Origin: Faecalibacterium sp. I3-3-89
GTDB taxonomy: Bacteria; Bacillota; Clostridia; Oscillospirales; Ruminococcaceae
DNA length: 64,000 nt
NCBI RefSeq assembly: GCF_023347275.1
Contig: NZ_CP094468.1
Span: forward strand, 1,116,001 to 1,180,000
Direction of reading: 5' to 3'
Shown: piece by piece, positions 1 to 8,007 of the stretch
Numbering within the stretch: the first letter of the stretch is position 1
How the letters are laid out: each line of letters begins with the position of its first letter
The notes under the pieces: model-generated
What the model was told of the DNA's origin: nothing
Database searches by the model: none
Seen by the model: only the letters and a program-made list of their open reading frames with translations
Position numbers and translations under genes: made by a program

Positions 1-2
1 CC

Positions 3-1655
3 AACGGCTGGACGAACTTTGAGCACCAGATTACTTTTGATGTGCGTCAGCCCAAGACCCACAAGTATTCCATGGAGCGCCTGCGCAAGTTCATCCAGGA
101 GCATCCGTATGTGAACGTCATCCGCTACACCACCTTCTTCCACCAGTTCACCCTGATCTTCGACGAGCTGAAGCGGGAGAAGTTCGTGGACTGGTATGGA
201 TACTCTGCTTCGGTCAGCCCTTATATCCTCAACCAGTTTGAGCAGGAAGTGGGCTACAAGTTCCGCCCGGAGTACATCATCGATCAGGGCTACTATAACA
301 ACCAGTACCGGGTGCCCAGCAAGGAATTCCGGGATTTTCAGGCCTTCCAGCGCCGCGAGGTGGCAAAGCTTGCCAAGGAGATGGTGGACATCACCCACGA
401 GTGCGGGTGCGAAGCCATGATGTTCCTCGGCGACCACTGGATCGGCACCGAACCTTTCATGCCGGAGTTCAAGACCATCGGACTGGATGCCGTAGTGGGC
501 AGCGTGGGCAACGGCTCCACCCTGCGCCTGATCTCTGACATTGAGGGCGTGAAGTACACCGAGGGCCGTTTCCTGCCCTACTTCTTCCCCGACACCTTCC
601 ACGAGGGCGGCGACCCGGTGCGGGAAGCCAAGGAGAACTGGGTTACAGCCCGCCGCGCTATCCTGCGCAAGCCCATCGACCGCATCGGCTATGGCGGCTA
701 TCTGAAACTGGCCTTGCAGTTCCCGGAGTTCGTGGATTACGTGGAGAGCGTCTGCAACGAGTTCCGCGAACTGTACGAGAACATCAAGGGCACCACACCC
801 TACTGTGTCAAGCGAGTGGCCGTGCTGAACTGTTGGGGTAAAATGCGGGCTTGGGGCTGTCACATGGTGCATCACGCCCTCTATTACAAGCAGAACTATA
901 GCTATGCCGGTGTCATTGAGATGCTGTCCGGTGCGCCCTTTGATGTGAAGTTCATCAGCTTTGAGGACATCAAGAACGACCCGCATCTGCTGGACTCGTT
1001 GGATGTCATTATCAATGTCGGCGATGCCGACACCGCACACACCGGCGGCATCTGGTGGGAAGACCCGGAGATCTCCTCCGCTATCCGCAAGTTCGTCTGG
1101 AACGGCGGCGGCTTTATCGGCGTGGGTGAGCCTTCCGGTCACCCGTATCAGGGCCACATTCTCCAGCTTGCCAGCGTGCTGGGCGTGGAGGAAGAAAACG
1201 GCTTCACCCTCAACTACGACAAATACAACTGGGAGGAGCACCCCGACCACTTTATCTTGCAGGACGCCGACCAACCCGTGGACTTTGGCGAGGGCAAAAA
1301 GAACATCTACGCCCTTGAGGGCACCGAGGTGCTGGTGCAGCGGAACAAGGAAGTACAGATGGCTGCCCACGACTTCGGCAAGGGTCGTGCCGTGTACATC
1401 AGCGGTGTGCCTTACAGTTTTGCCAACAGCCGCACCCTTTACCGCGCTATCCTGTGGAGTGCCCACAGCGAGGAGGAACTGCATACATGGTTCAGCTCCA
1501 ATTATAATGTAGAAGTTCACGCCTACGTCAAGAACGGCAAGTACTGCGTGGTGAACAACACGTACGAGCCGCAGGACACCACCGTTTACACCACAGACGG
1601 CAGCAGCTTTGCTCTGCATCTGGATGCCAACGAGATCAAGTGGTATGAGATCTAA
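3..1655 (+). CDS. 1,3-beta-galactosyl-N-acetylhexosamine phosphorylase (GH112), 3' part
   Basis: The frame is open from the window edge, so the true start lies upstream; about 550 residues are visible of a family that usually runs to about 720-750. GH112 enzymes phosphorolyse lacto-N-biose or galacto-N-biose to alpha-galactose 1-phosphate plus the N-acetylhexosamine, in the cytoplasm. The FLGDHWIGTEPF segment of the barrel and the later INVGDADTAHTGG and GGGFIGVGEPSGH segments are typical of the family. The product would enter the Leloir genes found later in the window (galK, galT). A GTG at 42 is only an internal codon. Substrate preference cannot be read from the sequence. Confidence 0.88.
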   Translation, partial: NGWTNFEHQITFDVRQPKTHKYSMERLRKFIQEHPYVNVIRYTTFFHQFTLIFDELKREKFVDWYGYSASVSPYILNQFEQEVGYKFRPEYIIDQGYYNNQYRVPSKEFRDFQAFQRREVAKLAKEMVDITHECGCEAMMFLGDHWIGTEPFMPEFKTIGLDAVVGSVGNGSTLRLISDIEGVKYTEGRFLPYFFPDTFHEGGDPVREAKENWVTARRAILRKPIDRIGYGGYLKLALQFPEFVDYVESVCNEFRELYENIKGTTPYCVKRVAVLNCWGKMRAWGCHMVHHALYYKQNYSYAGVIEMLSGAPFDVKFISFEDIKNDPHLLDSLDVIINVGDADTAHTGGIWWEDPEISSAIRKFVWNGGGFIGVGEPSGHPYQGHILQLASVLGVEEENGFTLNYDKYNWEEHPDHFILQDADQPVDFGEGKKNIYALEGTEVLVQRNKEVQMAAHDFGKGRAVYISGVPYSFANSRTLYRAILWSAHSEEELHTWFSSNYNVEVHAYVKNGKYCVVNNTYEPQDTTVYTTDGSSFALHLDANEIKWYEI

Positions 1656-1674
1656 GTTCTCCTTTTCATAAACG

Positions 1675-1716
1675 AACACAACGGGCAGCTCTGTTACCAG
1701 AGCTGCCCGTTGTGTT
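1675..1716 (+). terminator. Rho-independent terminator after the GH112 gene
   Basis: A perfect 19-bp stem, AACACAACGGGCAGCTCTG with its complement, closes a short GTTAC-type loop 20 bases after the stop codon. The T-run is weak (TGTGTTTG), but the stem is very stable. It marks the end of the sugar gene and the left border of the decayed island. Confidence 0.8.
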
Positions 1717-1939
1717 TGCTGTATCTGCCGATAACTCAACCTGTGTCAATCGAACGCTGCAATGGAGATGGCTGGAAACGCAGAAATTCAGTAATGCGAG
1801 CGTAATAGACCTGCAGAAAAAAGAAACTGCCCGTGCGAGTATGCGTAAGATGGTGAAACACTTACTGAAAAAATTTAAGTATCCACCGGTGGCATATGAT
1901 ACGGCAATCAGCACGGTCATTAGCCAGTGTGAGATGTGA
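1712..1939 (+). pseudogene. hsdR: Remnant of a type I restriction endonuclease HsdR C-terminus
   Basis: The reading frame carries KKETARASMRKMVKHLLKKF followed by KYPP and ISQCEM. From memory this matches the extreme C-terminus of type I restriction R subunits (usual pattern: KK-ARA-MRK-VKRLL-KYKYPPEG---QCEMWTDN). Only the last 60 or so residues survive. The frame ends at TGA (1937-1939) exactly where a Trp codon is expected, and the next codons read T-D-N, so TGG to TGA is the simplest explanation. There is no start signal and no methylase or specificity subunit nearby. The first 15 or so codons come from the terminator arm and are not part of the homology. Family assignment is from recall. 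Confidence 0.6.
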
Positions 1940-1987
1940 ACTGACAACATGGTAGTATGAATTGTATGAAATGTCGTTGATTTGTGC

Positions 1988-2016
1988 TTGACAATCGGAT
2001 TCCTTTTCTGTAAAAT
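1988..2016 (+). promoter_or_regulatory. Sigma-70-type promoter of the island genes
   Basis: TTGACA (1988-1993), 17-base spacer, TAAAAT (2011-2016), about 45 bases before the small ORF at 2060. The surroundings are clearly more AT-rich than the flanking chromosome. Confidence 0.6.
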
Positions 2017-2059
2017 GATTTTAGAAAATACTATTATTGAAAATACGAAAGGCTGTTTT

Positions 2060-2188
2060 ATGGGCAAGATGATCTTAGATGACCTCCGCAAGCGTCTGGA
2101 ACGTCTGGACGAAGACGCAGATCTGATGATCGACAATAACGACCGCTATCAGGAGTATGTGGAGAAGTGGAGACCATGCGAAAGCTGA
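2060..2188 (+). CDS. Small hypothetical protein of the mobile island (42 aa)
   Basis: ATG follows GAAAGG with a 7-base spacer and a good promoter. The product is short, charged and predicted alpha-helical (LDDLRKRLERLDEDADLMID) with no membrane segment. Its 3' end overlaps the next gene by 13 bases, so the two are probably translationally coupled. It may be a truncated form of a longer element-borne protein. No family is recognised. Confidence 0.45.
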   Translation: MGKMILDDLRKRLERLDEDADLMIDNNDRYQEYVEKWRPCES

Positions 2189-2715
2189 CATTCGAAGGCT
2201 TTTTGAAGCAGTATGTGGCAGAGCTTGCCGGGGTACAGACGGCAAGCGTCCATAAGCTGGCGGATTGTCTGAACGAAAATCCCCGCCTGAAAGAACCGCT
2301 GTTTCTCTATACGCTGACCTTTGATAAAGTAGAACTGCTGCTCCGCTACACCGCAAACAGCACGATTGCTGCGGAATATGAGCAGCTTTCTAATCTCTAT
2401 TCGCTGGAGCAAATGCTGGTGCTTCTTGAAAAGCAATCATCAGAACTGCCGGAAGGCTATTTGAAGGTTTGGCGCAGCTATTGTTCGGTGCGGGATGCCG
2501 TCCTTGCAGACAATGACACAAAAGAGCTGATCCATCGCCGGGTATTGGAACTTCAGCAGAAAAAGAAATTGACGAATTACCGTCTTTACAAGGACTTGAA
2601 GCTGAATCCGGGCAACGTGAACGCATGGCTCAAACACAACGATTCCAGCAAAATAAGCCTTGACTGTGCACGGCAGATTTACAAGTACGCAAAAAGCTAC
2701 CCGTCTGTTCGATAA
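2176..2715 (+). CDS. HTH-like DNA-binding protein of the mobile island
   Basis: ATG 2176 is preceded by GGAGAAG with an 8-base spacer, and is preferred over the in-frame GTG at 2167. The product is 179 aa, cytoplasmic and mostly helical. The C-terminal third (QKKKLTNYRLYKDLKLNPGN then VNAWLKHNDSSKISLD) looks like a Cro/XRE-type helix-turn-helix in which N-V-N-A-W-L-K would sit in the recognition region. I recall similar proteins near conjugative or restriction elements of Firmicutes, but know no function. It lies directly before the recombinase and may regulate the element. Confidence 0.5.
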   Translation: MRKLTFEGFLKQYVAELAGVQTASVHKLADCLNENPRLKEPLFLYTLTFDKVELLLRYTANSTIAAEYEQLSNLYSLEQMLVLLEKQSSELPEGYLKVWRSYCSVRDAVLADNDTKELIHRRVLELQQKKKLTNYRLYKDLKLNPGNVNAWLKHNDSSKISLDCARQIYKYAKSYPSVR

Positions 2716-2733
2716 GAAAAAGGAAGTGAGTCT

Positions 2734-4026
2734 ATGACCGCCGTAATCTATGCCCGCTATTCATCAGATAACCAGCGTGAAGAATCTATCGAGGGGCAGA
2801 TTCGGGAATGTACCGCCTATGCGGAAAAGAACGGTGCCCACCTGATTTCCGTTATGAAACCCATTGCCGAGGGTTCACAGGGCATTCTGGCGGAAACGCT
2901 GCTGGAAGGCATGGCAGAATACTACTCGGCAGAGCTGTCCGAAAAGGTGATTCGTGGTCAGATCGAAAACGCCCTGAATGGTAAGTGCACTGGTGGTACG
3001 GGAACCATCGGCTACAAAATCGACGAGGACAAGTTTTATCATCTTGACCCGCTGACCTCGCCGCTGGTGCTGGAAGCCTTTCAGAGGTATGACAACGGCG
3101 ATAAAATGGTGGAGATCGTAAACTTCCTCAATGACAAGGGTGTCCGCAATATGTTGGGCGGCAAAATGACCCACAGTAGCGTGAACACCATGCTCAAGAA
3201 CCGCCGGTACATTGGCGAACTGTCTTTCCGGGATATCGTTGTGCCGGATGCAATTCCGGTTATTGTTCCGAAAGACCTGTTTGACCGGGTGCAGAAGCGT
3301 CTGGATAAGAACAAGCGTGCTCCTGCCTGTGGCAAGGCAGACGAGGAATATCTGCTGACCACCAAGCTGCTCTGCGGCAAGTGTGGTGCGCTGATGTTCG
3401 GCGAAAGCGGAACCAGTGCCACCGGACGCACCTACTATTATTATAAATGCGCCAACGTCAAGCGCCGCAAGGGCTGCAATAAAAAGACCGTGCAGAAGGA
3501 CTGGCTGGAAGATCTGGTCGTCCGGGAGACCATGAAGCTGATTCAGGACGATGCGATGATCGACAAGATCGTTCAACTGGTCATGGATGTCCAGAATCAG
3601 GAGAACACCACGATCCCGCTGCTGGAAAAGCAACTGCGAGAGGTCAACAAAAAGTTGGACAACCTGATGAAGGCAATCGAGGACGGCTTGTACACCCGGA
3701 CAACGAAAGAGCGTCTGGAAGCGCTGGAAATCCAGAAAGATGAGCTGACTGTAAAAATCGCAGATGAAAAATTGAAGAAGCCCAGCTTCAATGAGGATTT
3801 CATCCGATTCTGGCTGATGAAATTCAGAAAGTTCGATATTTCGCAGAAAAAGCAGCGGAAAGCACTGATTGAAGTTTTTGTAAATGCCATTTTCCTGTAC
3901 GATGACCGGATGCTGATTACGTTCAACTACAAGGATGGTACCCAAACCGTCCGTTTTGAGGACACTTTGACCGCTGATTCTGCGGAGGAAAAAAGTTCGG
4001 ATTTGTCCAGCTCTGCTGGACCATAA
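2734..4026 (+). pseudogene. Large serine recombinase with internal in-frame deletion of the catalytic domain
   Basis: The N-terminus VIYARYSSDNQREESIEGQI carries the catalytic Ser of serine recombinases (YARYSS). The sequence then jumps from CTAYAEKNG to AHLISVMKPIAEGSQGI. Relatives have roughly 70 residues between these points, including the D-R-F-A-R arginines needed for catalysis. The rest is intact: recombinase domain (TIGYKI, TMLKNRRYIGEL), zinc ribbon (LLCGKCGALM with a second Cys pair CANVKRRKGC), and a C-terminal coiled coil. It is 430 aa, against about 500-550 for the family. Start ATG 2734 follows AAAAGGAAGTGAG. The frame is open, but the product is most likely catalytically dead. 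It may still bind DNA. Confidence 0.75.
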
Positions 4027-4066
4027 ATCCAACGATTTCACGTTAGAAATCGTTGGATTTTTTTGT
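4025..4066 (+). terminator. Rho-independent terminator after the recombinase
   Basis: AAATCCAACGATTTC pairs with GAAATCGTTGGATTT (15 bp) and is followed by a T-run; it begins inside the stop codon. Confidence 0.85.
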
Positions 4067-4152
4067 TTGTAGGCTGGCCTCATTTGGTTTTGACCACAAT
4101 TTTGACCCCCGAATCCGGGCAGGGGAGAAATGCTCGTCCGGACAGTTTCTTC

Positions 4153-4180
4153 TTTACAATGTAGTTCAATGTGGTATACT
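4153..4180 (+). promoter_or_regulatory. Promoter of the S51 peptidase gene
   Basis: TTTACA (4153-4158), 16-base spacer, TATACT (4175-4180), about 40 bases before the start codon. Confidence 0.55.
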
Positions 4181-4221
4181 GAACGCAACAACTCAGAATT
4201 TATATATAAAGGAGAATATTG

Positions 4222-4824
4222 ATGAAACTGTTTTTATGTTCGCACTTTTCAAGTGTAGGAAGTCTGATAAAGGAAGAAATTGAAAATAAAAAAGTCGCAT
4301 TTATTCCAACAGCTTCGCTGCGTGAAGGCTACACCGGTTATGTCGGCTCGGCTCGAAAATTATTCAAAAAGTTGGGAGCAATCGTAACTGAAATTGATAT
4401 TTCAACGGAGGCTTATTCAACGATACAGTCTGTTTTTGAAGATGCGGATGTGATATATTTTACCGGCGGAAATTCTTTTTTCCTTATAGACCAGCTCCGT
4501 AAAACGGGAACGGATGAGCTGTTGAAGAAAGAATTGGCAAAGGGAAAACTGATGATTGGTGAATCGGCAGGTGCGATTATATGCGCTCCAAGCATCCAAT
4601 ATATCGAGCAAATGGATGAAAAGCCGGAGGACTACTCACAAGAAGATGATGCAGGGCTTGATTTGATTGATTTCTATGTTCTTCCGCATTATCTTACAGC
4701 ACCATTTAAGAAAGTTACCGAGAAAATAATGACTGAGTTTTCGGATTTGAATCTATGCCCAATTAACAACCGTCAGGGAATTGTAATTGATGGTGAAGGT
4801 TCAAAGGTTATTTGCAAAGACTAA
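4222..4824 (+). CDS. Peptidase S51 (dipeptidase E-like) protein
   Basis: Two hundred residues with the S51 layout. The FTGGN turn is near residue 90, the nucleophile elbow GESAGA carries the catalytic Ser near residue 114, and His is in LPHY near 154. Family members hydrolyse N-terminal Asp dipeptides or act as cyanophycinase-like enzymes in the cytoplasm; the substrate here is unknown. ATG 4222 follows AAAGGAG and is preferred over TTG 4219. Codon use is markedly AT-rich compared with downstream genes, suggesting recent acquisition together with the adjacent island. Confidence 0.75.
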   Translation: MKLFLCSHFSSVGSLIKEEIENKKVAFIPTASLREGYTGYVGSARKLFKKLGAIVTEIDISTEAYSTIQSVFEDADVIYFTGGNSFFLIDQLRKTGTDELLKKELAKGKLMIGESAGAIICAPSIQYIEQMDEKPEDYSQEDDAGLDLIDFYVLPHYLTAPFKKVTEKIMTEFSDLNLCPINNRQGIVIDGEGSKVICKD

Positions 4825-4900
4825 TTTGAAAATTCCAGTTTGCGCACTTGTTCCTGACAAGAGGCAGATCATAAAAATACATAAAAGGAGACGCTTTACG

Positions 4901-5341
4901 ATGGAATACAAACGCTTTGGCAGTAAGATCATTGTCCGCATCGATAAGGACGAGGAGATCCTTGAAAAAGTAAAAGAGCTTGCGCTGAAGGAAAACATCC
5001 GCCTCGCCGCCGTTCAGGCACTGGGTGCCACCGACAGCTTTACGGTGGGCGTGTACAATGTGGCGGAAAAGAAATACTACGCCAACACCTTCAGCGGCAG
5101 CTTTGAGATCGTTTCTCTGACCGGCACCATCAACACCATGAACGGTGAATTTTACACCCACCTGCACATGAGCGCCGGGAACGACAAGGGCGAGGTGTTC
5201 GGCGGACATCTGAACCGGGCAGTGGTCAGCGCCACCTGCGAGATGGTGGTCGATGTTCTGGACGGAACGGTAGACCGTGCGTATGACCCTGTTACCGGGC
5301 TGAACCTGTTCCAATTCCAGTCTGATAAAGAGAATGTTTGA
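4901..5341 (+). CDS. PPC/DUF296 domain protein
   Basis: A protein of 146 aa that is entirely a PPC (plants and prokaryotes conserved) domain. It has the GSKIIVRIDKDEEIL start, the GALGATDS-type turn and the conserved EFYTHLHMSAG and GGHL segments, whose histidines are typical of the bacterial forms. In bacteria these are small trimeric proteins of unknown function; in plants the domain accompanies AT-hooks, which are absent here. ATG 4901 has AAAAGGAG eleven bases upstream. The gene lies 76 bases after the S51 peptidase and is GC-richer than it. Confidence 0.75.
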   Translation: MEYKRFGSKIIVRIDKDEEILEKVKELALKENIRLAAVQALGATDSFTVGVYNVAEKKYYANTFSGSFEIVSLTGTINTMNGEFYTHLHMSAGNDKGEVFGGHLNRAVVSATCEMVVDVLDGTVDRAYDPVTGLNLFQFQSDKENV

Positions 5342-5421
5342 GGATAAGCTGCCGGTGGATGCCGACATAGGAACCACCGAGGAAAACGGGCAGCTTTAAA
5401 AAAGCTTTGAGGGAAAGTGAA

Positions 5422-5892
5422 ATGAAGATTCGGAAAGCAGAGAAAAAAGATATTCCAAGACTCCTTGCCCTGCTGGGGCAGGTATTGCAGATCCATGCAG
5501 AGATCCGCCCGGATATTTTTATTCCCGACACCACCAAATACACCGTCTGTGAACTGGCAGAGCTTCTGAAGCAGGAGGATAAACCCATCTACGTTGCCGT
5601 AGACGAGGATGATGTGTGCAGAGGCTATGCCTTCTGTCAGATGCAGGAGCAGCCTTTTTCCACCAACATGGTGCCCTTCAAGTCGTTGTTTATTGATGAC
5701 CTTTGCGTTGACCGGCAGGCACGGGGGCAGCACATCGGAGAAAGTCTGTTTGAATATGTGAAGCAGCAGGCAAAAGAGCTGGGCTGCTATGAAGTGACCC
5801 TGAACGTCTGGGCAGGAAATACCCCGGCAGAGCACTTCTACGAAAAGATGGGTATGAAAACAAAGGAACGGCAGATGGAGTACATCCTGTGA
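5422..5892 (+). CDS. GNAT family N-acetyltransferase
   Basis: A 156-aa single GNAT domain. Motif A is LCVDRQARGQHIGESLFEYV (near residues 95-115), with the acetyl-CoA-binding R-x-x-G pattern; motif B follows as NVWAGNTPAEHFYEKMGM. The substrate is unknown; small-molecule or protein acetylation in the cytoplasm is expected. ATG 5422 after GAGGGA is preferred to the TTG at 5407. The gene is on the same strand as its neighbours, with an 80-base gap upstream. Confidence 0.8.
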   Translation: MKIRKAEKKDIPRLLALLGQVLQIHAEIRPDIFIPDTTKYTVCELAELLKQEDKPIYVAVDEDDVCRGYAFCQMQEQPFSTNMVPFKSLFIDDLCVDRQARGQHIGESLFEYVKQQAKELGCYEVTLNVWAGNTPAEHFYEKMGMKTKERQMEYIL

Positions 5893-5977
5893 ATCGGGTG
5901 AGAGCGATGACGCTCCGATCGGGCACTATCGCAAGGCAAGAAATTAGTGCAGCATGAAAACAGCATATTTGCGATAT

Positions 5978-6019
5978 GCAATTCAACGCTGTTGCTGTTG
6001 CATTAAAAAGTTGAATTGC
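5978..6019. repeat. Inverted repeat between the GNAT and AAC(3) genes
   Basis: GCAATTCAAC (5978-5987) and GTTGAATTGC (6010-6019) are perfect complements, followed by TATATTTTT. It may be a weak terminator of the GNAT gene or an operator for the acetyltransferase gene that starts 52 bases later. Confidence 0.45.
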
Positions 6020-6070
6020 TATATTTTTGAAAATTGCGATAAAACCGCGATGTGAAAAAGGAGAAACCGC

Positions 6071-6877
6071 ATGACATACACAAAACAGACCCTTCAGCAG
6101 GATCTTGCTGCCATGGGGCTGACTGGCACTGAGACCATTCTTATCCACTCCTCCATGAAGTCCATTGGTGCTGTCGAGGGCGGCGCAGACACGGTTCTGG
6201 ACGCGCTGATGGAGTTCTTTGCGGAGGGGCTGCTGTTGCTGCCCACCCACACATGGCAGTCCATCGACCATGACCACCCGGTGTTCGATGTCCGCCGCAG
6301 TCCCTGCTGCGTGGGCATCCTGCCGGAACTGTTCCGGCAGCGGCCCGGGGTAGTGCGTTCTCTTCATCCTACGCACAGCATCGCGGCCTGCGGCAGGGGC
6401 GCAGCAGAATATCTGGCAGGGGAACTGGAAAACAACACCCCCTGCACCCCCGGTGGCTGCTACGACCGTCTACGGGCGGTCGGCGGAAAGATCCTGCTGC
6501 TGGGCGTCAGCCATGCCCGGAACACCTTCCTTCACAGCGTGGAGGAGGTGCTGAACGTCCCCAACCGGCTTACCGACAAGCCCTTGCAGCTCACTGTGGT
6601 GGATGAAGCCGGGGCAGAGCACACCGTTTATATGCGCCGCCACTACAATGCGCAGCAGCCCCACATCTCGGAGGATTTCGTCAAGCTGGAGCAGGCGTAT
6701 CTGGACTGTGGCGCAGCGAAAAACACAAAATTTGGCGACGCGGCGTGCATCTTGTGCGACGCGAACGAGCTTTTTCGAGTGACGCGGCACGTCCTTGCCC
6801 CTGACCCGGAGGCGTTTGTCACCGAGCCGGTGATCCCGGCGCAGCGCTGGAAGGAACTGTGCACGGAAACACGATAA
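6071..6877 (+). CDS. AAC(3) family N-acetyltransferase
   Basis: A 268-aa protein of the aminoglycoside 3-N-acetyltransferase fold. It has the N-terminal ILIHSSMKSIGAVEGG segment, the LLLPTHTW turn, and the family hallmark LHPTHSIAACG with its conserved His near residue 100. Characterised members acetylate the 3-amino group of aminoglycosides using acetyl-CoA, but many chromosomal members have other or unknown substrates, so resistance is not demonstrated. ATG 6071 follows AAAAAGGAG. A gap of only 36 bases to the next gene suggests co-transcription with traX. Confidence 0.78.
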   Translation: MTYTKQTLQQDLAAMGLTGTETILIHSSMKSIGAVEGGADTVLDALMEFFAEGLLLLPTHTWQSIDHDHPVFDVRRSPCCVGILPELFRQRPGVVRSLHPTHSIAACGRGAAEYLAGELENNTPCTPGGCYDRLRAVGGKILLLGVSHARNTFLHSVEEVLNVPNRLTDKPLQLTVVDEAGAEHTVYMRRHYNAQQPHISEDFVKLEQAYLDCGAAKNTKFGDAACILCDANELFRVTRHVLAPDPEAFVTEPVIPAQRWKELCTETR

Positions 6878-6913
6878 GAGACAGGATCCCGACAAGAGAA
6901 AGAGGAGAACAGA

Positions 6914-7684
6914 ATGCAGACATACAGCCGCAGACCCTCTGCTGTCAGCCGCTTTGAGCTTAGCGCAGCAGCACTTCATATCATTGCCATGGCACTGATG
7001 CTGATGGATCACCTCTGGGCGACCCTTCTGCCGGCGCAGGACTGGCTGACCTGTGCTGGGCGGCTGGCGTTTCCCATCTTTGCGTTTATGGCGGTAGAAG
7101 GCTACTTTTACACCCGAAACCTGAAGCGTTATGCCCTGCGGCTGCTGCTGTTTGCACTGCTTTCGGAAGTGCCCTTTGACCTGATGTATGGCGGGACATG
7201 GTTCTACCCGGTGCACCAGAACGTGATCTGGACGCTGCTGCTGGGGCTTTTGGGTGTGCATCTGATGGAAACGGTGCGCAAAAAGCAAAAGCTCTGGGTC
7301 TCACTGCCGGTGTGTGCCGTAGTAGTGGCAGCAGGAGCGCTGCTGGGAACGCTGGGCATGACGGATTACTACGGCGCTGGCGTGCTGACTGTATTCGCCT
7401 TCTACCTCTTCCGGGGCCGGAAATGGTGGTGCCTGCTGGGACAGGCGTTGACCCTGTACTGGATCAATGTGGAGCTTCTGGGCGGGTTGATGTACCCCAT
7501 CCGGCTGTTCGGCATGGAGTTTGAGCTTTGCCAGCAGGGGTTTGCGCTGCTGGCGCTGGTGCCCATCTGGCTGTATCGCGGGCGGCAGGGCTGCCACAGC
7601 AAACCATTCCAGTATGCCTGCTATGCCTTTTACCCTGTGCATATGCTGGTGCTTGTGCTGGCGCTGAATTTCGTGAACCGATAG
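6914..7684 (+). CDS. TraX family membrane protein
   Basis: A 256-aa polytopic membrane protein with about eight hydrophobic stretches. The LHIIAMALMLMDHLWA opening and CAGRLAFPIFAFMAVEGYFY segment are characteristic of the TraX family, in which F-plasmid TraX acetylates pilin. Chromosomal Firmicute members are not tied to conjugation and their substrate is unknown. RBS AGAGGAG lies 8 bases before ATG. Proximity to the AAC(3) gene hints at a shared acyl-transfer theme, but this is inference. Confidence 0.8.
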   Translation: MQTYSRRPSAVSRFELSAAALHIIAMALMLMDHLWATLLPAQDWLTCAGRLAFPIFAFMAVEGYFYTRNLKRYALRLLLFALLSEVPFDLMYGGTWFYPVHQNVIWTLLLGLLGVHLMETVRKKQKLWVSLPVCAVVVAAGALLGTLGMTDYYGAGVLTVFAFYLFRGRKWWCLLGQALTLYWINVELLGGLMYPIRLFGMEFELCQQGFALLALVPIWLYRGRQGCHSKPFQYACYAFYPVHMLVLVLALNFVNR

Positions 7685-7759
7685 ACATCGCCAGAAGCCC
7701 ATGAACATCTCCATGATCACAGTGGAAGCCGCCACCCTTCACCAAAGTGCAACAAATAT

Positions 7760-7788
7760 TTGACATTTCTGCACGGCTGCGGTATGCT
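7760..7788 (+). promoter_or_regulatory. Promoter of the ykoFEDC operon
   Basis: TTGACA (7760-7765), 17-base spacer, TATGCT (7783-7788), about 30 bases upstream of the TPP riboswitch. Confidence 0.75.
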
Positions 7789-7816
7789 ATGCAGTGGCAA
7801 TAAAAAGAGAATCATC

Positions 7817-7904
7817 AGAATGCTGGAGGGGCCTTATGCTGAGAGGGTTCACACCCGACTCCCTGCACCTGATCCGGATAATACCGGCGTAGGAAATGCA
7901 TTTC
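7817..7904 (+). promoter_or_regulatory. TPP riboswitch (THI element)
   Basis: All conserved parts are visible: GCTGAGAGGG (near 7838-7847) for the pyrimidine-sensing arm, CACCTGATCCGGATAATACC, and GGCGTAGGAAA (near 7885-7896). P1 is formed by AATGC (7819-7823) and GCATT (7898-7902). It precedes thiamine-uptake genes, as expected. Confidence 0.93.
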
Positions 7905-7940
7905 TGCTGCTTGATACAGTGGGCCGTTGGACTCGCTGGC

Positions 7941-7978
7941 AAGGGGGATGCTTTCCGGACGAAAAGCATCCCTTTTAT
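7941..7978 (+). terminator. Regulated terminator of the TPP riboswitch
   Basis: GGGATGCTTT pairs with AAAGCATCCC and is followed by TTTTATTTT, 30 bases before the ykoF start. It is placed for TPP-induced transcription termination. Confidence 0.82.
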
Positions 7979-8007
7979 TTTGCACAAACAAAAAAGAAGG
8001 AAAGACT

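Noticed and set aside
4070..4130. Recombinase attachment site beside the serine recombinase
   Set aside because: TTTGACCACAATTTTGACC is a suggestive short repeat, but no second copy was found at the left edge near 1.7 kb.
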